Shown here one piece after another: positions 22,181 to 29,427 of a stretch of DNA of 29,427 nucleotides. How positions within the stretch are numbered: position 1 is the first letter of the stretch; each line of letters starts with the position of its first letter. Under the pieces are notes generated by a model, which ran no database searches, was not told where the DNA came from, and was given only the letters and a program-made list of their open reading frames with translations. Origin of the DNA: Candidatus Krumholzibacteriia bacterium (GTDB lineage Bacteria > Krumholzibacteriota > Krumholzibacteria > WVZY01 > JAKEHA01); assembly GCA_029863355.1 (NCBI GenBank), contig JAOTVO010000002.1, positions 1 to 29,427 of the forward strand, given 5' to 3'. The position numbers and the translations under genes are program-made.

Positions 22181-23533
22181 GTGAGAACGCTGATCCCACA
22201 CATCGCCGTCGTCGGCGCCTTCGACGACTTCTCCAAGGCGAAGCTCAACGAGGTCATGCACAATGCGCTCGCGATGAGCGCGAAGAGCCCGACCTGCGTA
22301 GAAGTTTTCGACGGGGCGCAGCAGCGTTTTCTGTTTCTCCGCGAACGGCAGATCTATGCGGCGGGAGCGATCGAGTCGGGGCAGTTCGGGGACACCACGA
22401 TCCGCGAATTCTTGCTGGGCTCCAACCACATGAACTTCCCCCAGATCAACCTCTACGAGGTCAACAGCAAGATCCTGCACTCGCTGCTCATCATGTTCCA
22501 GAAGAAGCCCGTGCTGCGCGTGCTCACGTCGCTGCTCGATCTGGACGAGCTGCTCGACAATATCGAAGCCGAGGGCAAGAGCTGCATCGTCAGCGCCTCG
22601 CGCGAGAACTTCATGGCCATCCTGCGCTATGAAAAGGGCAAGGTCGCCGCGCTCTGTCACGAGGCGTCCGTGCCCCTGCCGCGGGAAGCGAGCTTCCGCG
22701 ACGAGTTCCTGGTCAGGATTTACACCATCTCGGCCGATCAGCCGCTGACCATCAGCCTTTACGAGGACATGCTCGTCTCCTACGCCGCGGACGCGAAGAC
22801 GGTCCCCGATTCCTTCCCCGGCCGCTTCGAGGAGCTCTATCTGTCCAAGCCGCCCATGGTCAGCCTGCGCTTCAAGGGCAAGGAAGTCGACCATTGGGTG
22901 TTCGACAAGCCCGAGCTGCGGATAGGGCGCACGCCCGACAACGACATCGTCATCGACAATCTGGCTGTGTCCAGGCTCCACGCTCTACTCGAGGAGGAGA
23001 AGGGCCAGTACTACGTACGCGACTGCGACAGCCTCAACGGCACCGTGCTCAACGGGCAGAAGATAGGCCGCGCCAGACTCGAGGACAGCGACACCATATC
23101 CATCGGAAAGCACACGATCGTGTTCCGCCGGCAAGGCGGGCAGACCGTTCCCGCCGAGGAGACGATTCAGGGCTTCGACCAGACCATGATCATCAACCCC
23201 AACAACGCGTCGTCCGCGGCGCAAGCGCAGCGCCTGACCGCGATGCGGAGGCCGCCCCACCTCGTTATCAAGACGGAGTACGGCGACCGCATCGTGGAGA
23301 TCAAGACGAACACCGTCACCATCGGTAAGGACATCGCGGCCGACATCGCGATCGACGGACTGTTCGTTGCCAAGCGGCATGCGGAGATCGTACGCGTGGA
23401 CGATCGCGTGGTGCTGCGCAAGGTCGGCGGCCTGCGCAAGGTCACCGTCGACGGCAAGCCCGTGCGCGAAGTGGAACTCAAGGACAACGACGAGATACGG
23501 ATTGGCAACGAGGCGTTCATTTTTCACGAGTAA
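22181..23533 (+). CDS. Two-FHA-domain protein with uncharacterised N-terminal domain
   Basis: A 450-aa protein. Residues 1-220 form a domain I do not recognise (mixed alpha/beta, e.g. TCVEVFDGAQQRFLFLRERQIYAAGAI). FHA1 (about 227-315) is canonical: LRIGR with Gly249-Arg250, SRLH (264-267), and SLNGT with Asn286, as needed to bind phosphothreonine. A linker with EETIQGFDQTMIINP (326-340) offers threonines that could be kinase targets. FHA2 (about 360-448) keeps the fold but is altered: IGK for IGR, AKRH for SxxH, and no N-G pair, so it may not bind phosphopeptide. The GTG at 22181 has AGAGGGG 5 nt upstream and is preferred to ATG 22100. The phosphoesterase gene follows 26 bp downstream. Confidence 0.85.
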   Translation: MRTLIPHIAVVGAFDDFSKAKLNEVMHNALAMSAKSPTCVEVFDGAQQRFLFLRERQIYAAGAIESGQFGDTTIREFLLGSNHMNFPQINLYEVNSKILHSLLIMFQKKPVLRVLTSLLDLDELLDNIEAEGKSCIVSASRENFMAILRYEKGKVAALCHEASVPLPREASFRDEFLVRIYTISADQPLTISLYEDMLVSYAADAKTVPDSFPGRFEELYLSKPPMVSLRFKGKEVDHWVFDKPELRIGRTPDNDIVIDNLAVSRLHALLEEEKGQYYVRDCDSLNGTVLNGQKIGRARLEDSDTISIGKHTIVFRRQGGQTVPAEETIQGFDQTMIINPNNASSAAQAQRLTAMRRPPHLVIKTEYGDRIVEIKTNTVTIGKDIAADIAIDGLFVAKRHAEIVRVDDRVVLRKVGGLRKVTVDGKPVREVELKDNDEIRIGNEAFIFHE

Positions 23534-23559
23534 ATCGACGCCGCTGGCGGAGGCTGCTA

Positions 23560-24291
23560 ATGCGCTACCTGCTCATCTCCGACGTCCACGCCAACTTCGA
23601 GGCGCTGCAAGCCACCCTCGACGTCGCGGACCGACTCGAGCCCTTTCAGCTCATGTGCCTGGGCGACATCGTCGGGTACGGAGCCGACCCCTCGGCCTGC
23701 CTGGATGCGCTCGGTGACCGTTCGAACCTGATACTCGCCGGCAACCACGACCTCGCCGTCGCCGGTGTGGTGCCGTTCCAGGACTTCAATCCCATCGCCA
23801 GGCAGTCCATCGAATGGACGCGCAACGTACTGAGCGGCGAGGACCGCGAGCTGCTGTCCAACCTGCCTCTCCAGTATATAGACGGCGAGTACTGTTTCAC
23901 GCACGCTTCGCCCATCGAGCCGATGGAGTTCCACTACATCCGCACGCTCGAGGACGTGGCCGAGGTGTTCGGCCAAATTGGACAACGATTCTGCTTTGTC
24001 GGTCACACCCACCTGCCCGTGCTCGTGCGCATGAGCTCGAAGACGGGCCGCATGGAAGTGGTCCGCGATACCAAGATCCACCTCGAGGACCGCTACCGCT
24101 ACTTCGTCAACGTCGGCTCCGTGGGCCAGCCGCGCGACAACAACCCCGACGCCTGCATGGTGCTGCTAGACGAGGACACGGCTACGCTGGAATTCCTTCG
24201 CGTGCCCTACGACATCACGTCGTCGCAGGAGAAGATCCTCTCCGAAGGGCTCCCGTCGTATCTTGCCGAGCGTCTGCTGTTGGCGAGGTAG
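23560..24291 (+). CDS. Metallophosphoesterase (PrpA/ApaH-like, COG0639 type)
   Basis: A 243-aa calcineurin-like phosphoesterase. All five metal motifs are present: DVHAN (Asp8, His10), GDIVGYG (Asp36), GNHD (61-64), THAS, and GHTH, so it should be catalytically active with two metal ions. The family includes protein phosphatases, dinucleoside tetraphosphatases and phosphodiesterases, and sequence alone does not pick one. The 26-bp gap to the FHA gene and 3-bp gap to the kinase gene make a phosphoprotein phosphatase role plausible. The family resemblance ([23 protein letters not shown]) is to a widespread bacterial group found near many different genes, so the link is suggestive only. Confidence 0.9.
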   Translation: MRYLLISDVHANFEALQATLDVADRLEPFQLMCLGDIVGYGADPSACLDALGDRSNLILAGNHDLAVAGVVPFQDFNPIARQSIEWTRNVLSGEDRELLSNLPLQYIDGEYCFTHASPIEPMEFHYIRTLEDVAEVFGQIGQRFCFVGHTHLPVLVRMSSKTGRMEVVRDTKIHLEDRYRYFVNVGSVGQPRDNNPDACMVLLDEDTATLEFLRVPYDITSSQEKILSEGLPSYLAERLLLAR

Positions 24292-24294
24292 AGC

Positions 24295-25998
24295 GTGAAG
24301 GACAGCGGCAACATCAAGATCATACAGACCGTGGCCTCTGGTGGCACTGCGGTGATGTTCAAGGCGGTCCAGACCTCGCTGGACCGTATCGTCGCGGTCA
24401 AGCGGCTCCACCCGCACCTTACCGAGGACGAGAACTTCACGCGCCGCTTCATTCTCGAGGCCAAGGCGGCCGCCTCCCTCGACCACGAAAACATAGTCCA
24501 CGTGATCGACTTCGGCCTCGTGGACGACTGCTACCAGATGGTGATGGAGTTCGTCGAGGGCGAGAGCCTCAAGGACATCCTCGAGAGGTGGCGTCCGGTC
24601 AAGTACGACCTCGCGTTGGCCGTCGTGTACCAGGTCCTGATGGGGCTCGAACACGCGCACGCCAAGGGTATCGTCCACCGCGACATCAAGCCCGGCAACA
24701 TCATGCTGACGGATTACGGAAAGGCGAAGATCACCGACTTCGGCCTGGCCAAGCTCACGCAGTCGGTGCAGTCGCACACCGCAGACAACGCCATCCTGGG
24801 CACGCCCCTCTACATGTCGCCCGAGCAGGCCTTCGGCGAAAGCGTCGACCAGCGCAGCGACCTGTTCTCACTGGGCACGGTGCTCTACGAGCTGCTCACG
24901 GGCCGGCAGCCCTTCGCCAGCAATAACTACGTGGGCGTGATCCAGAACATCATCAACAGGGACATCCCGGACATGTGCGATCTCGTGCCCGAGATCCCCG
25001 ACGAGGTCGAGGCCATCGCGAAAAAAGCGCTGGCCAAGAACCGCGAGGACCGGTTCCAGAACGCGCGCGAGTTTCGCGCGACCATTCTCGACTACTTCGG
25101 GCTGGAGCGGCTCAACGAGGCGACTGCCAACCTGCGCGTCCTGCTGCAGAAGCAGACCGTGACGCAGGTCCTCCCCTCGCCGATGATGCCGGCGAAATCG
25201 CGCCGGCGCAAACGGTCCGCCGGCGGATTCGCCGCGGTCCTGGTCTTCTTGCTGCTCGCGGTAGGGACCGCGGCCGTGCTCACCAACCCGCATCTGCTCG
25301 ATTTGCTGCGCGGAGAGAGGGGCGCGAGGGGCGTGCAGACAGCCAGCCAGGCCGATCCGAACGTGTTCCACTTCGACCTGGACGCGCTGGCCGAGGCCGA
25401 GCGGCCGGACACGGCGAAGCCGGTGCCGGCCGCTGCGTCCGCAAAGCCGGAAAAGAAGACCGCGGCGCCGGCGCAGCAGGACCCCGCACCCGCTTCCGAC
25501 CCGCCGCCTGCCACCCCCACCCAGGAGCGGGCGGCTCCGAGGCAGGAGCCTACGCCCAAGCCGAAACCGCGGCTGGGATACCTGACGATCAACGCCGACC
25601 CTTCGGCCGAGATCTACATCGACGGCGTCTATCAGGGGGACACGCCGCCCGCCCTAAAGCTGACGCTAGGCGCCGGCGAGCACAAGGTGGAGTGTCGCCA
25701 TCCGCGCTACGAGAGCTACTCCGAGGTCATCAAGATCGTAAACGGCGAGCTGTCGCGCCGCAGCGTCACCCTGAGAAAGCTCAAGGGCACCATCAGCCTG
25801 GCCACGCAGGAGGGGGCGGAGCTCTACATCGACGGCGCGCTCGTCGGCGTGACGCCCATAATGCGGCCCATCGAGGTCGAGGCGGGGCGCCACCTGCTCA
25901 CGATCAAGAAGACGGGCTACTTCGCGTGGAGCTCAGAGGTCACCGTCGAGGCCAACAAGACCCTCCCGCTCAAGATCGTCCTCAGCGAGCGCTACTAG
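24295..25998 (+). CDS. Transmembrane Ser/Thr protein kinase with two PEGA domains
   Basis: A 567-aa protein. The kinase domain (about 8-268) has the VAVK lysine (Lys36), HRDIKPGN with Asp130, DFG (148-150), and MSPEQ in place of the APE motif, so it should be active. Its glycine loop is reduced ([12 protein letters not shown]). A basic stop and a single transmembrane helix (311-330) follow, then a Pro/Ala/Lys-rich linker (375-425) and two PEGA domains (427-495, 498-565: [41 protein letters not shown]) outside the cytoplasm. PEGA domains occur in surface-layer-like sensors. The GTG start is 3 bp after the phosphoesterase stop, with GAGG 6 nt upstream. The 3' 66 bp overlap the convergent GT9 gene. 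Confidence 0.94.
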   Translation: MKDSGNIKIIQTVASGGTAVMFKAVQTSLDRIVAVKRLHPHLTEDENFTRRFILEAKAAASLDHENIVHVIDFGLVDDCYQMVMEFVEGESLKDILERWRPVKYDLALAVVYQVLMGLEHAHAKGIVHRDIKPGNIMLTDYGKAKITDFGLAKLTQSVQSHTADNAILGTPLYMSPEQAFGESVDQRSDLFSLGTVLYELLTGRQPFASNNYVGVIQNIINRDIPDMCDLVPEIPDEVEAIAKKALAKNREDRFQNAREFRATILDYFGLERLNEATANLRVLLQKQTVTQVLPSPMMPAKSRRRKRSAGGFAAVLVFLLLAVGTAAVLTNPHLLDLLRGERGARGVQTASQADPNVFHFDLDALAEAERPDTAKPVPAAASAKPEKKTAAPAQQDPAPASDPPPATPTQERAAPRQEPTPKPKPRLGYLTINADPSAEIYIDGVYQGDTPPALKLTLGAGEHKVECRHPRYESYSEVIKIVNGELSRRSVTLRKLKGTISLATQEGAELYIDGALVGVTPIMRPIEVEAGRHLLTIKKTGYFAWSSEVTVEANKTLPLKIVLSERY

Positions 25999-27090
25999 AC
26001 CCAGGAGCACGGCTGCCTTCCGCACCACGCGTTCCGGGGTGACCGACGCAAGCCGACCGTCCGCAGCGCGGGCCACGTGGAGGTTGTCGCGTCGCGGGGC
26101 CCAGCGCGCGGGATCGGTGGGGCCGAACACGGCCAGCGTGCGCGCGCCGGCCGCCACGGCGACGTGCATCACGCCGGTATCGTTGCACACGACGAGGTCG
26201 GCGCGCTGCATGAGTGCGGCGATGTCGCCGATGGGCCGCGCGCGCGCGACACGGGCGCTCACCCCGCAAGCCGCCCGGAACGCCGCCACGGCAGGGGCGT
26301 CGCGGGGCCCCTCCACCACGGCCAGGCTGACCGGTCGCAGGCGCGCCACGCCGTCGACCACCTGCGCGAAGCGCTCCGGCGGCCAGATGTTCTCCTCCTT
26401 GCCCGCCCCCGGGTGCACGACCAGTCGCACGGTCCCCTCCGTCCAGCATTCGGCGGCGAAGCCCTCCGCCCAGCGCTCGCTCTCGGGCGCCGGCACCATG
26501 AGCGGCGAGATGTCATCCGTCTGGATGCCGATGGCGCGCAGGGGGTAGAGGTTGTGCTCGGCCTCGTTCATCGTCTCCAACTCCGCGGGGGACGGCAGCG
26601 GGAGCGTGAGGTTGAGAAAACTCCCGGCCAGGTCGCCGACGTCCGGCGACGTCGACCCCACCCTCACGCGCGCCCCCGAGAGCACCGCGATCATCAGGGT
26701 GGTGAAGGAGAACGAGACCGTGTGCAGCGCGATGGCCAGTTGGAAGCGCTCCCGCCGAATCGCGCGCACGAGGCGAGGCGTCGCCAGCGGGTCGCGTTTG
26801 TCGTAGGTGAACACGCGGTCTAGGTAGGGGTGGTTCTTCAGGACGGCGCCGTTGATGGTCGAGGTGACCACGCCGACGCGCGCCGCCGGATAGGTCTCCT
26901 TGATGGCACGCAGCGCGGGGATGGCGAGCATCATGTCGCCCATCTGATGGTGCTGGCGCACCAGCAGGACGCTCTCGAAGCGCGTGGCGCGCACCTCCTC
27001 GGCCGACATCCTCGGCACGCGCAGCATGCCGCCGATCCCCCGCATCAGGGCCCCCTTGCCCTTGCGCTCCATGCGCTTGACCAGCCCCAT
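25933..27090 (-). CDS. Glycosyltransferase family 9 (heptosyltransferase-like)
   Basis: A 385-aa GT-B enzyme of the family that adds heptose or other sugars to lipopolysaccharide core or related glycans. Features are the N-terminal nucleotide-fold entry VRQHHQMGDMMLAIPALRAIKETYP, the linker and the donor-binding HPGAGKEENIWPPERFAQVV, and the C-terminal IGDIAALMQRADLVVCNDTGVMHVAVAAGARTLAVFGPTDPARWAP. Length and order are normal. The ATG at 27090 is 7 bp after the rsgA stop, so both are probably cotranscribed. Its last 22 codons overlap the kinase gene tail on the other strand, and no terminator separates them. The sugar and acceptor are not determinable. Confidence 0.9.
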   Translation of the reverse strand: MGLVKRMERKGKGALMRGIGGMLRVPRMSAEEVRATRFESVLLVRQHHQMGDMMLAIPALRAIKETYPAARVGVVTSTINGAVLKNHPYLDRVFTYDKRDPLATPRLVRAIRRERFQLAIALHTVSFSFTTLMIAVLSGARVRVGSTSPDVGDLAGSFLNLTLPLPSPAELETMNEAEHNLYPLRAIGIQTDDISPLMVPAPESERWAEGFAAECWTEGTVRLVVHPGAGKEENIWPPERFAQVVDGVARLRPVSLAVVEGPRDAPAVAAFRAACGVSARVARARPIGDIAALMQRADLVVCNDTGVMHVAVAAGARTLAVFGPTDPARWAPRRDNLHVARAADGRLASVTPERVVRKAAVLLGLVALAEDDLEREGLVGLDGDL

Positions 27091-27097
27091 TGCTCGC

Positions 27098-28024
27098 TCA
27101 GCGCGCCCGGCGGCGGCGCCGCTCCTCGATCTCGCCCAGTATCTGGAGGAAGCTCTCGTGGCGCGTGGCGGGAATCTCGCCCCGCTCGACCGCCGCCTTC
27201 ACACCACACCCCGGCTCGTGTGAGTGCGTGCACGGACTGAACCGGCAATGCCCCCCCGGGCCGGCGAACTCCGGGAAGCACCCCACCAGCTCGAGCGCGT
27301 CGCGCCCCGGAAAGCCGAACATTTGCGCGCCCGGTGTGTCGGCGAGCCAGCCGCCGCTGAAGCTGTAGAGCTGGGAGAACGTGGTCGTGTGGCGCCCGCG
27401 CCCGGTGCGCTCGCCCAGCTCCCGCGTCTTGAGATCGAGCCCGGGGTCGAGCCGCATCAACAGGGAGCTCTTGCCCACGCCGGACGCGCCGGCGAAGGCA
27501 TAGACGCCGCCGCCCAGGCGGCTCGCGAGCGCCTCGGCGCCCTCGCCCGTGCGGGCGCTGGTGGGCAGGACCGGGTAGCCGCACGCCGCGTAGACCGCCG
27601 CGAACGGCGCCACGTCCCCCGCGTCGCAGAGATCGATCTTGTTGAGGATGACCGCCGAGCGCACGCCCCCCAGCTCGGCCGAGGCCAGGAGCCGGTCGAC
27701 GAACGCGTGGCGCAGGGGGGGCGAGGTCAGGGTGGCCACGACGAAGAGCTCATCGACGTTGGCGACGATGGGCCGCTCGCTCTCCCCGCGGTCCACGTAG
27801 CGCGAGAGCAGGGAGGCCCGTTTCTCCACCGCTTCGATGGCGCCGGTCTCTCCCTCCCGGGCGGGGGGCGTCACGGTGACGCGGTCGCCCGCGACCACGC
27901 GGGTCCCATTGCCTCGGCGCATCCGGCCCCGCAGCGCGCAGGGCACGAGTCGGCCGCCGAGGTCGACCCAGACCTCTCCCCCGGTGACGCGGACGACGAG
28001 ACACTTCTCCACTCGACCTTGCAT
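27098..28024 (-). CDS. rsgA: Ribosome small-subunit-dependent GTPase RsgA (YjeQ)
   Basis: A 308-aa circularly permuted GTPase that helps mature the 30S subunit. The OB-fold N-terminal domain (1-65) precedes G4 NKID (128-131), G5-like TSAR (155-158), G1 GASGVGKSS (179-187), and G3 DTPG (229-232), the permuted order that defines the family. The C-terminal zinc site is C260, C265, H267 and C273 (CRFSPCTHSHEPGC). An Arg-rich tail ends the protein. The ATG at 28024 has a poor ribosome-binding site. It is divergent from the PTS gene. All catalytic motifs are present and length is normal. Confidence 0.95.
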   Translation of the reverse strand: MQGRVEKCLVVRVTGGEVWVDLGGRLVPCALRGRMRRGNGTRVVAGDRVTVTPPAREGETGAIEAVEKRASLLSRYVDRGESERPIVANVDELFVVATLTSPPLRHAFVDRLLASAELGGVRSAVILNKIDLCDAGDVAPFAAVYAACGYPVLPTSARTGEGAEALASRLGGGVYAFAGASGVGKSSLLMRLDPGLDLKTRELGERTGRGRHTTTFSQLYSFSGGWLADTPGAQMFGFPGRDALELVGCFPEFAGPGGHCRFSPCTHSHEPGCGVKAAVERGEIPATRHESFLQILGEIEERRRRRAR

Positions 28025-28101
28025 AATCCACTCGGATCGGTTACGCTCGATCCTGCGGCGTTGGCGGGCGCGCCCGGGCGGCTTCCGGGCGCGGACTGCG
28101 G

Positions 28102-28130
28102 TTGAGCATAGCGCCGCGGTCTGGTATTTT
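28102..28130 (+). promoter_or_regulatory. Extended -10 promoter for the PTS IIA gene
   Basis: TTGAGC (28102-28107) and TATTTT (28125-28130) are 17 bp apart (4/6 each), and a TG one base before the -10 gives the extended form TGGTATTTT. The predicted leader to the ATG at 28197 is about 60 nt. Confidence 0.55.
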
Positions 28131-28196
28131 CCAGGCGGGGATTCGGGGCGACGTCAAGACCGGCGCTCACGACCCTCACAGGGACACGATTCGCAC

Positions 28197-28664
28197 ATGG
28201 CGGCTCAAGGACTCGCTTCCTACTTCCAGGAACCTCTCTGTATTTTTGACCTGACGTCGCCCAGCAAACGCGACGCGCTCGTGGAGATGGTCGATGCGAT
28301 CTGTACTCAGCATCGCATCAAGGATCGCGACATAATCCTGGAGATGCTGCTCAACCGCGAGAGCCTCGGCAGCACGGCCATCGCTCAGGGCGTGGCCTTC
28401 CCGCACGGACGCACACTCGCCGTGCGCGACCTCTCCCTGGTGTTCGCACGATCACCCGCCGGCGTCGACTTCGACGCAATGGACAAAGAGCCCACCCACC
28501 TGTTCTTCCTCATCATCGCGCCGCCCCAGGACAAGGACAACCTGTACCTGCAGGTGCTGGGGCAGATCGTCAACCTCATCAAGGACGACGCGGTGCGCGA
28601 GCGTTTTCTGGCGGCAAAGGACTATGCCGAGCTGCGCAACGTGCTCGAGCAGGTGACCGCGTGA
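28197..28664 (+). CDS. PTS IIA domain protein, EIIA-Ntr/PtsN-like
   Basis: A 155-aa single-domain PTS IIA (mannitol/fructose-Ntr family). The phosphorylatable histidine is His70 in GVAFPHGRT, and the LNRESLGSTAIAQG block before it is typical of PtsN-like proteins (usually GVAIPHGR). These proteins accept phosphate from NPr and mostly regulate potassium, nitrogen and stress responses; no sugar permease is nearby. The start is the ATG at 28197; the in-frame sequence upstream covers the promoter and is not coding. The stop overlaps the GTG of the zinc-ribbon gene (GTGA), so the two are coupled. Confidence 0.92.
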   Translation: MAAQGLASYFQEPLCIFDLTSPSKRDALVEMVDAICTQHRIKDRDIILEMLLNRESLGSTAIAQGVAFPHGRTLAVRDLSLVFARSPAGVDFDAMDKEPTHLFFLIIAPPQDKDNLYLQVLGQIVNLIKDDAVRERFLAAKDYAELRNVLEQVTA

Positions 28665-29008
28665 CGGAAACGAAGGACCAGGCGAAGCTGCTCGTGGCCC
28701 TCCAGGACCTCGACCACATGATCAAGGAGGTACAGGATGCGAAGACCGCGGCCGAGCTGAAGGACATGGGCTTCCAGATGGACAACGTCGGCGAGCTGAA
28801 GAACGCGCGCGACAAAATCACCGCCCAGATCCGCCCCCAACTGCTCAACCGCTACGAGCGCGTCTCCGGGAGCTACGAGCGCACCGTGGTGCCGGTAGTG
28901 AACGAACTCTGCACCGGCTGCTTCGCCAAGGTGCCTACCTCGTTCCGCTACGAGAAGCACGCCGTCATGACCTGCGAGAGCTGCGGCCGCATCCTCTATT
29001 TCATCTAG
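28661..29008 (+). CDS. C4-type zinc-ribbon domain protein
   Basis: A 115-aa protein with a helical N-terminal half (charged, coiled-coil-like: LLVALQDLDHMIKEVQD, NARDKITAQIRPQLLNRY) and a C-terminal zinc ribbon made by Cys84, Cys87, Cys105 and Cys108 (CTGC...CESC). This matches the widespread bacterial zf-RING_7 type family, usually about 240 aa with a longer coiled coil; this copy is roughly half that length. Its role is unknown, though relatives have been linked to nucleic-acid binding. The GTG start overlaps the PTS IIA stop (GTGA). No terminator is visible downstream. Confidence 0.85.
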   Translation: MTETKDQAKLLVALQDLDHMIKEVQDAKTAAELKDMGFQMDNVGELKNARDKITAQIRPQLLNRYERVSGSYERTVVPVVNELCTGCFAKVPTSFRYEKHAVMTCESCGRILYFI

Positions 29009-29070
29009 GGTTGCGGCCGGCTTCCCCCCACCGGTCCACCCCGACTGCAGGCGCCACACCACCGACCCCC

Positions 29071-29098
29071 TTGCATTTGACGCCCCATTTGGTAAAAT
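29071..29098 (+). promoter_or_regulatory. Probable promoter for the last gene
   Basis: The TAAAAT box (29093-29098, 5/6) stands out in the GC-rich background. TTGCAT (29071-29076) lies 16 bp upstream as a weak -35. The 14-bp palindrome at 29101-29114 follows directly, near the expected transcript start. Confidence 0.4.
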
Positions 29099-29100
29099 AA

Positions 29101-29114
29101 CTTGACGCGTCAAG
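29101..29114. promoter_or_regulatory. 14-bp perfect palindrome, candidate operator
   Basis: CTTGACGCGTCAAG reads the same on both strands. It starts 2 bp after the predicted -10 box and ends 22 bp before the ATG at 29137, an ideal place for a repressor dimer. No regulator is known for it. Confidence 0.45.
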
Positions 29115-29136
29115 CTGGTTTACGATTGGGGCCGAT

Positions 29137-29427
29137 ATGAACGCCATTGCACTCGGAAAGAACCTGGAGCGGGACGGGGAGGACTTCGCCGTCTCGGGAT
29201 GGCAGGTAACAGGCTGCGTCGACCTGGTCAGCGAGCGGCGCTACGCGATGTGGCGCTGCAAAGCCGCTTCGCTGGGCCGTCATGCCACGGCCACGGTGGC
29301 CTTCCGCCTGGCCGCGGCGCGCGCCCTGGCCGGCGACGGCTGCGTGGAGGCGCTCGCGTGCGCGCAGGAGGGCGCGGTGCTCGCCGTGCTCACTGAGCGC
29401 GTCTCGCCGGTTTCCCCCGATGACGTG
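29137..29427 (+). CDS. Unrecognised protein, N-terminal part (runs off the right edge)
   Basis: The first 97 codons, in frame to the window end. The sequence has no clear motif. A faint resemblance to a kinase N-lobe can be seen: GWQVTGCVDLVSERRYAMWRC, a central ATATVAFRLAAARALAGDGC block in the place of the VAVK strand and C-helix, and AVLAVLTERV like a hinge strand. The VAVK lysine is missing (VAFRL), so if it is a kinase fold it would be a pseudokinase. Cys27, Cys41, Cys69 and Cys75 add an unusual cysteine content. The ATG at 29137 has no strong ribosome-binding site (GGGGCCGAT). It follows its own promoter and a palindrome. Confidence 0.6.
   Translation, partial: MNAIALGKNLERDGEDFAVSGWQVTGCVDLVSERRYAMWRCKAASLGRHATATVAFRLAAARALAGDGCVEALACAQEGAVLAVLTERVSPVSPDDV

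Noticed and set aside
28622..29113. Minus-strand frame of 163 codons opposite the zinc-ribbon gene
   Set aside because: No motif, and it runs through the promoter and palindrome of the last gene. The CxxC zinc ribbon is clearly on the plus strand.

Overview
The window is a gene-dense, very GC-rich stretch of bacterial chromosome with 30 supported protein-coding genes, two of them cut by the window edges. I see no tRNA, rRNA, CRISPR array, transposase or phage gene. The gene set suggests an uncultured Gram-negative bacterium: lipoproteins with fibronectin-type and TPR domains, an MscS channel, a GT9 heptosyltransferase-like enzyme, a Ser/Thr kinase with PEGA repeats, and 7-deazaguanine genes that include an archaeal-type DUF366 gene. 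An FCB-like lineage (for example Eisenbacteria or Krumholzibacteriota) or a myxobacterium-like lineage would fit. This is an impression from gene content, not a phylogenetic result.

Layout. 1-5120 (minus) reads mscS, dusB, larB, larC, a LysM-TPR lipoprotein and an ABC ATPase that runs off the left edge. These genes are joined by 1-16 bp overlaps or short gaps, and a clear sigma70-type promoter precedes mscS. 5253-6685 (plus) is an alpha/beta hydrolase overlapping a small membrane-anchored protein. 6724-9094 (minus) is an S41 C-terminal processing protease followed by an MtnX-like HAD phosphatase. 9387-10043 (plus) is a thymidylate kinase with an altered P-loop. 10071-12832 (minus) reads HU, threonine aldolase, rsmI and a CDP-alcohol phosphatidyltransferase. 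13366-13788 (plus) is a small FnIII lipoprotein ended by a hairpin terminator. 13852-17012 (minus) is queD-queC-DUF366-queE-site-2 protease.

17374-25998 is the most unusual part and is nearly all on the plus strand. An 803-aa TPR scaffold is followed by a protein with four N-terminal cysteines, a coiled coil and TPRs, then a strong terminator. After a minus-strand cold-shock gene comes a tight set of a two-FHA protein, a metallophosphoesterase and a transmembrane Ser/Thr kinase with two PEGA domains. That set looks like a complete reader, eraser and writer of protein phosphorylation, with large TPR adaptors upstream. 25933-28024 (minus) is rsgA and a GT9 glycosyltransferase whose 3' end overlaps the kinase gene by 66 bp. 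28197 to the right edge (plus) is an EIIA-Ntr-like PTS protein, a C4 zinc-ribbon protein, and the start of an unrecognised gene behind a promoter with a 14-bp perfect palindrome.

The best candidates for something undescribed are the TPR/FHA/phosphoesterase/kinase region and the DUF366 gene inside the queuosine operon.
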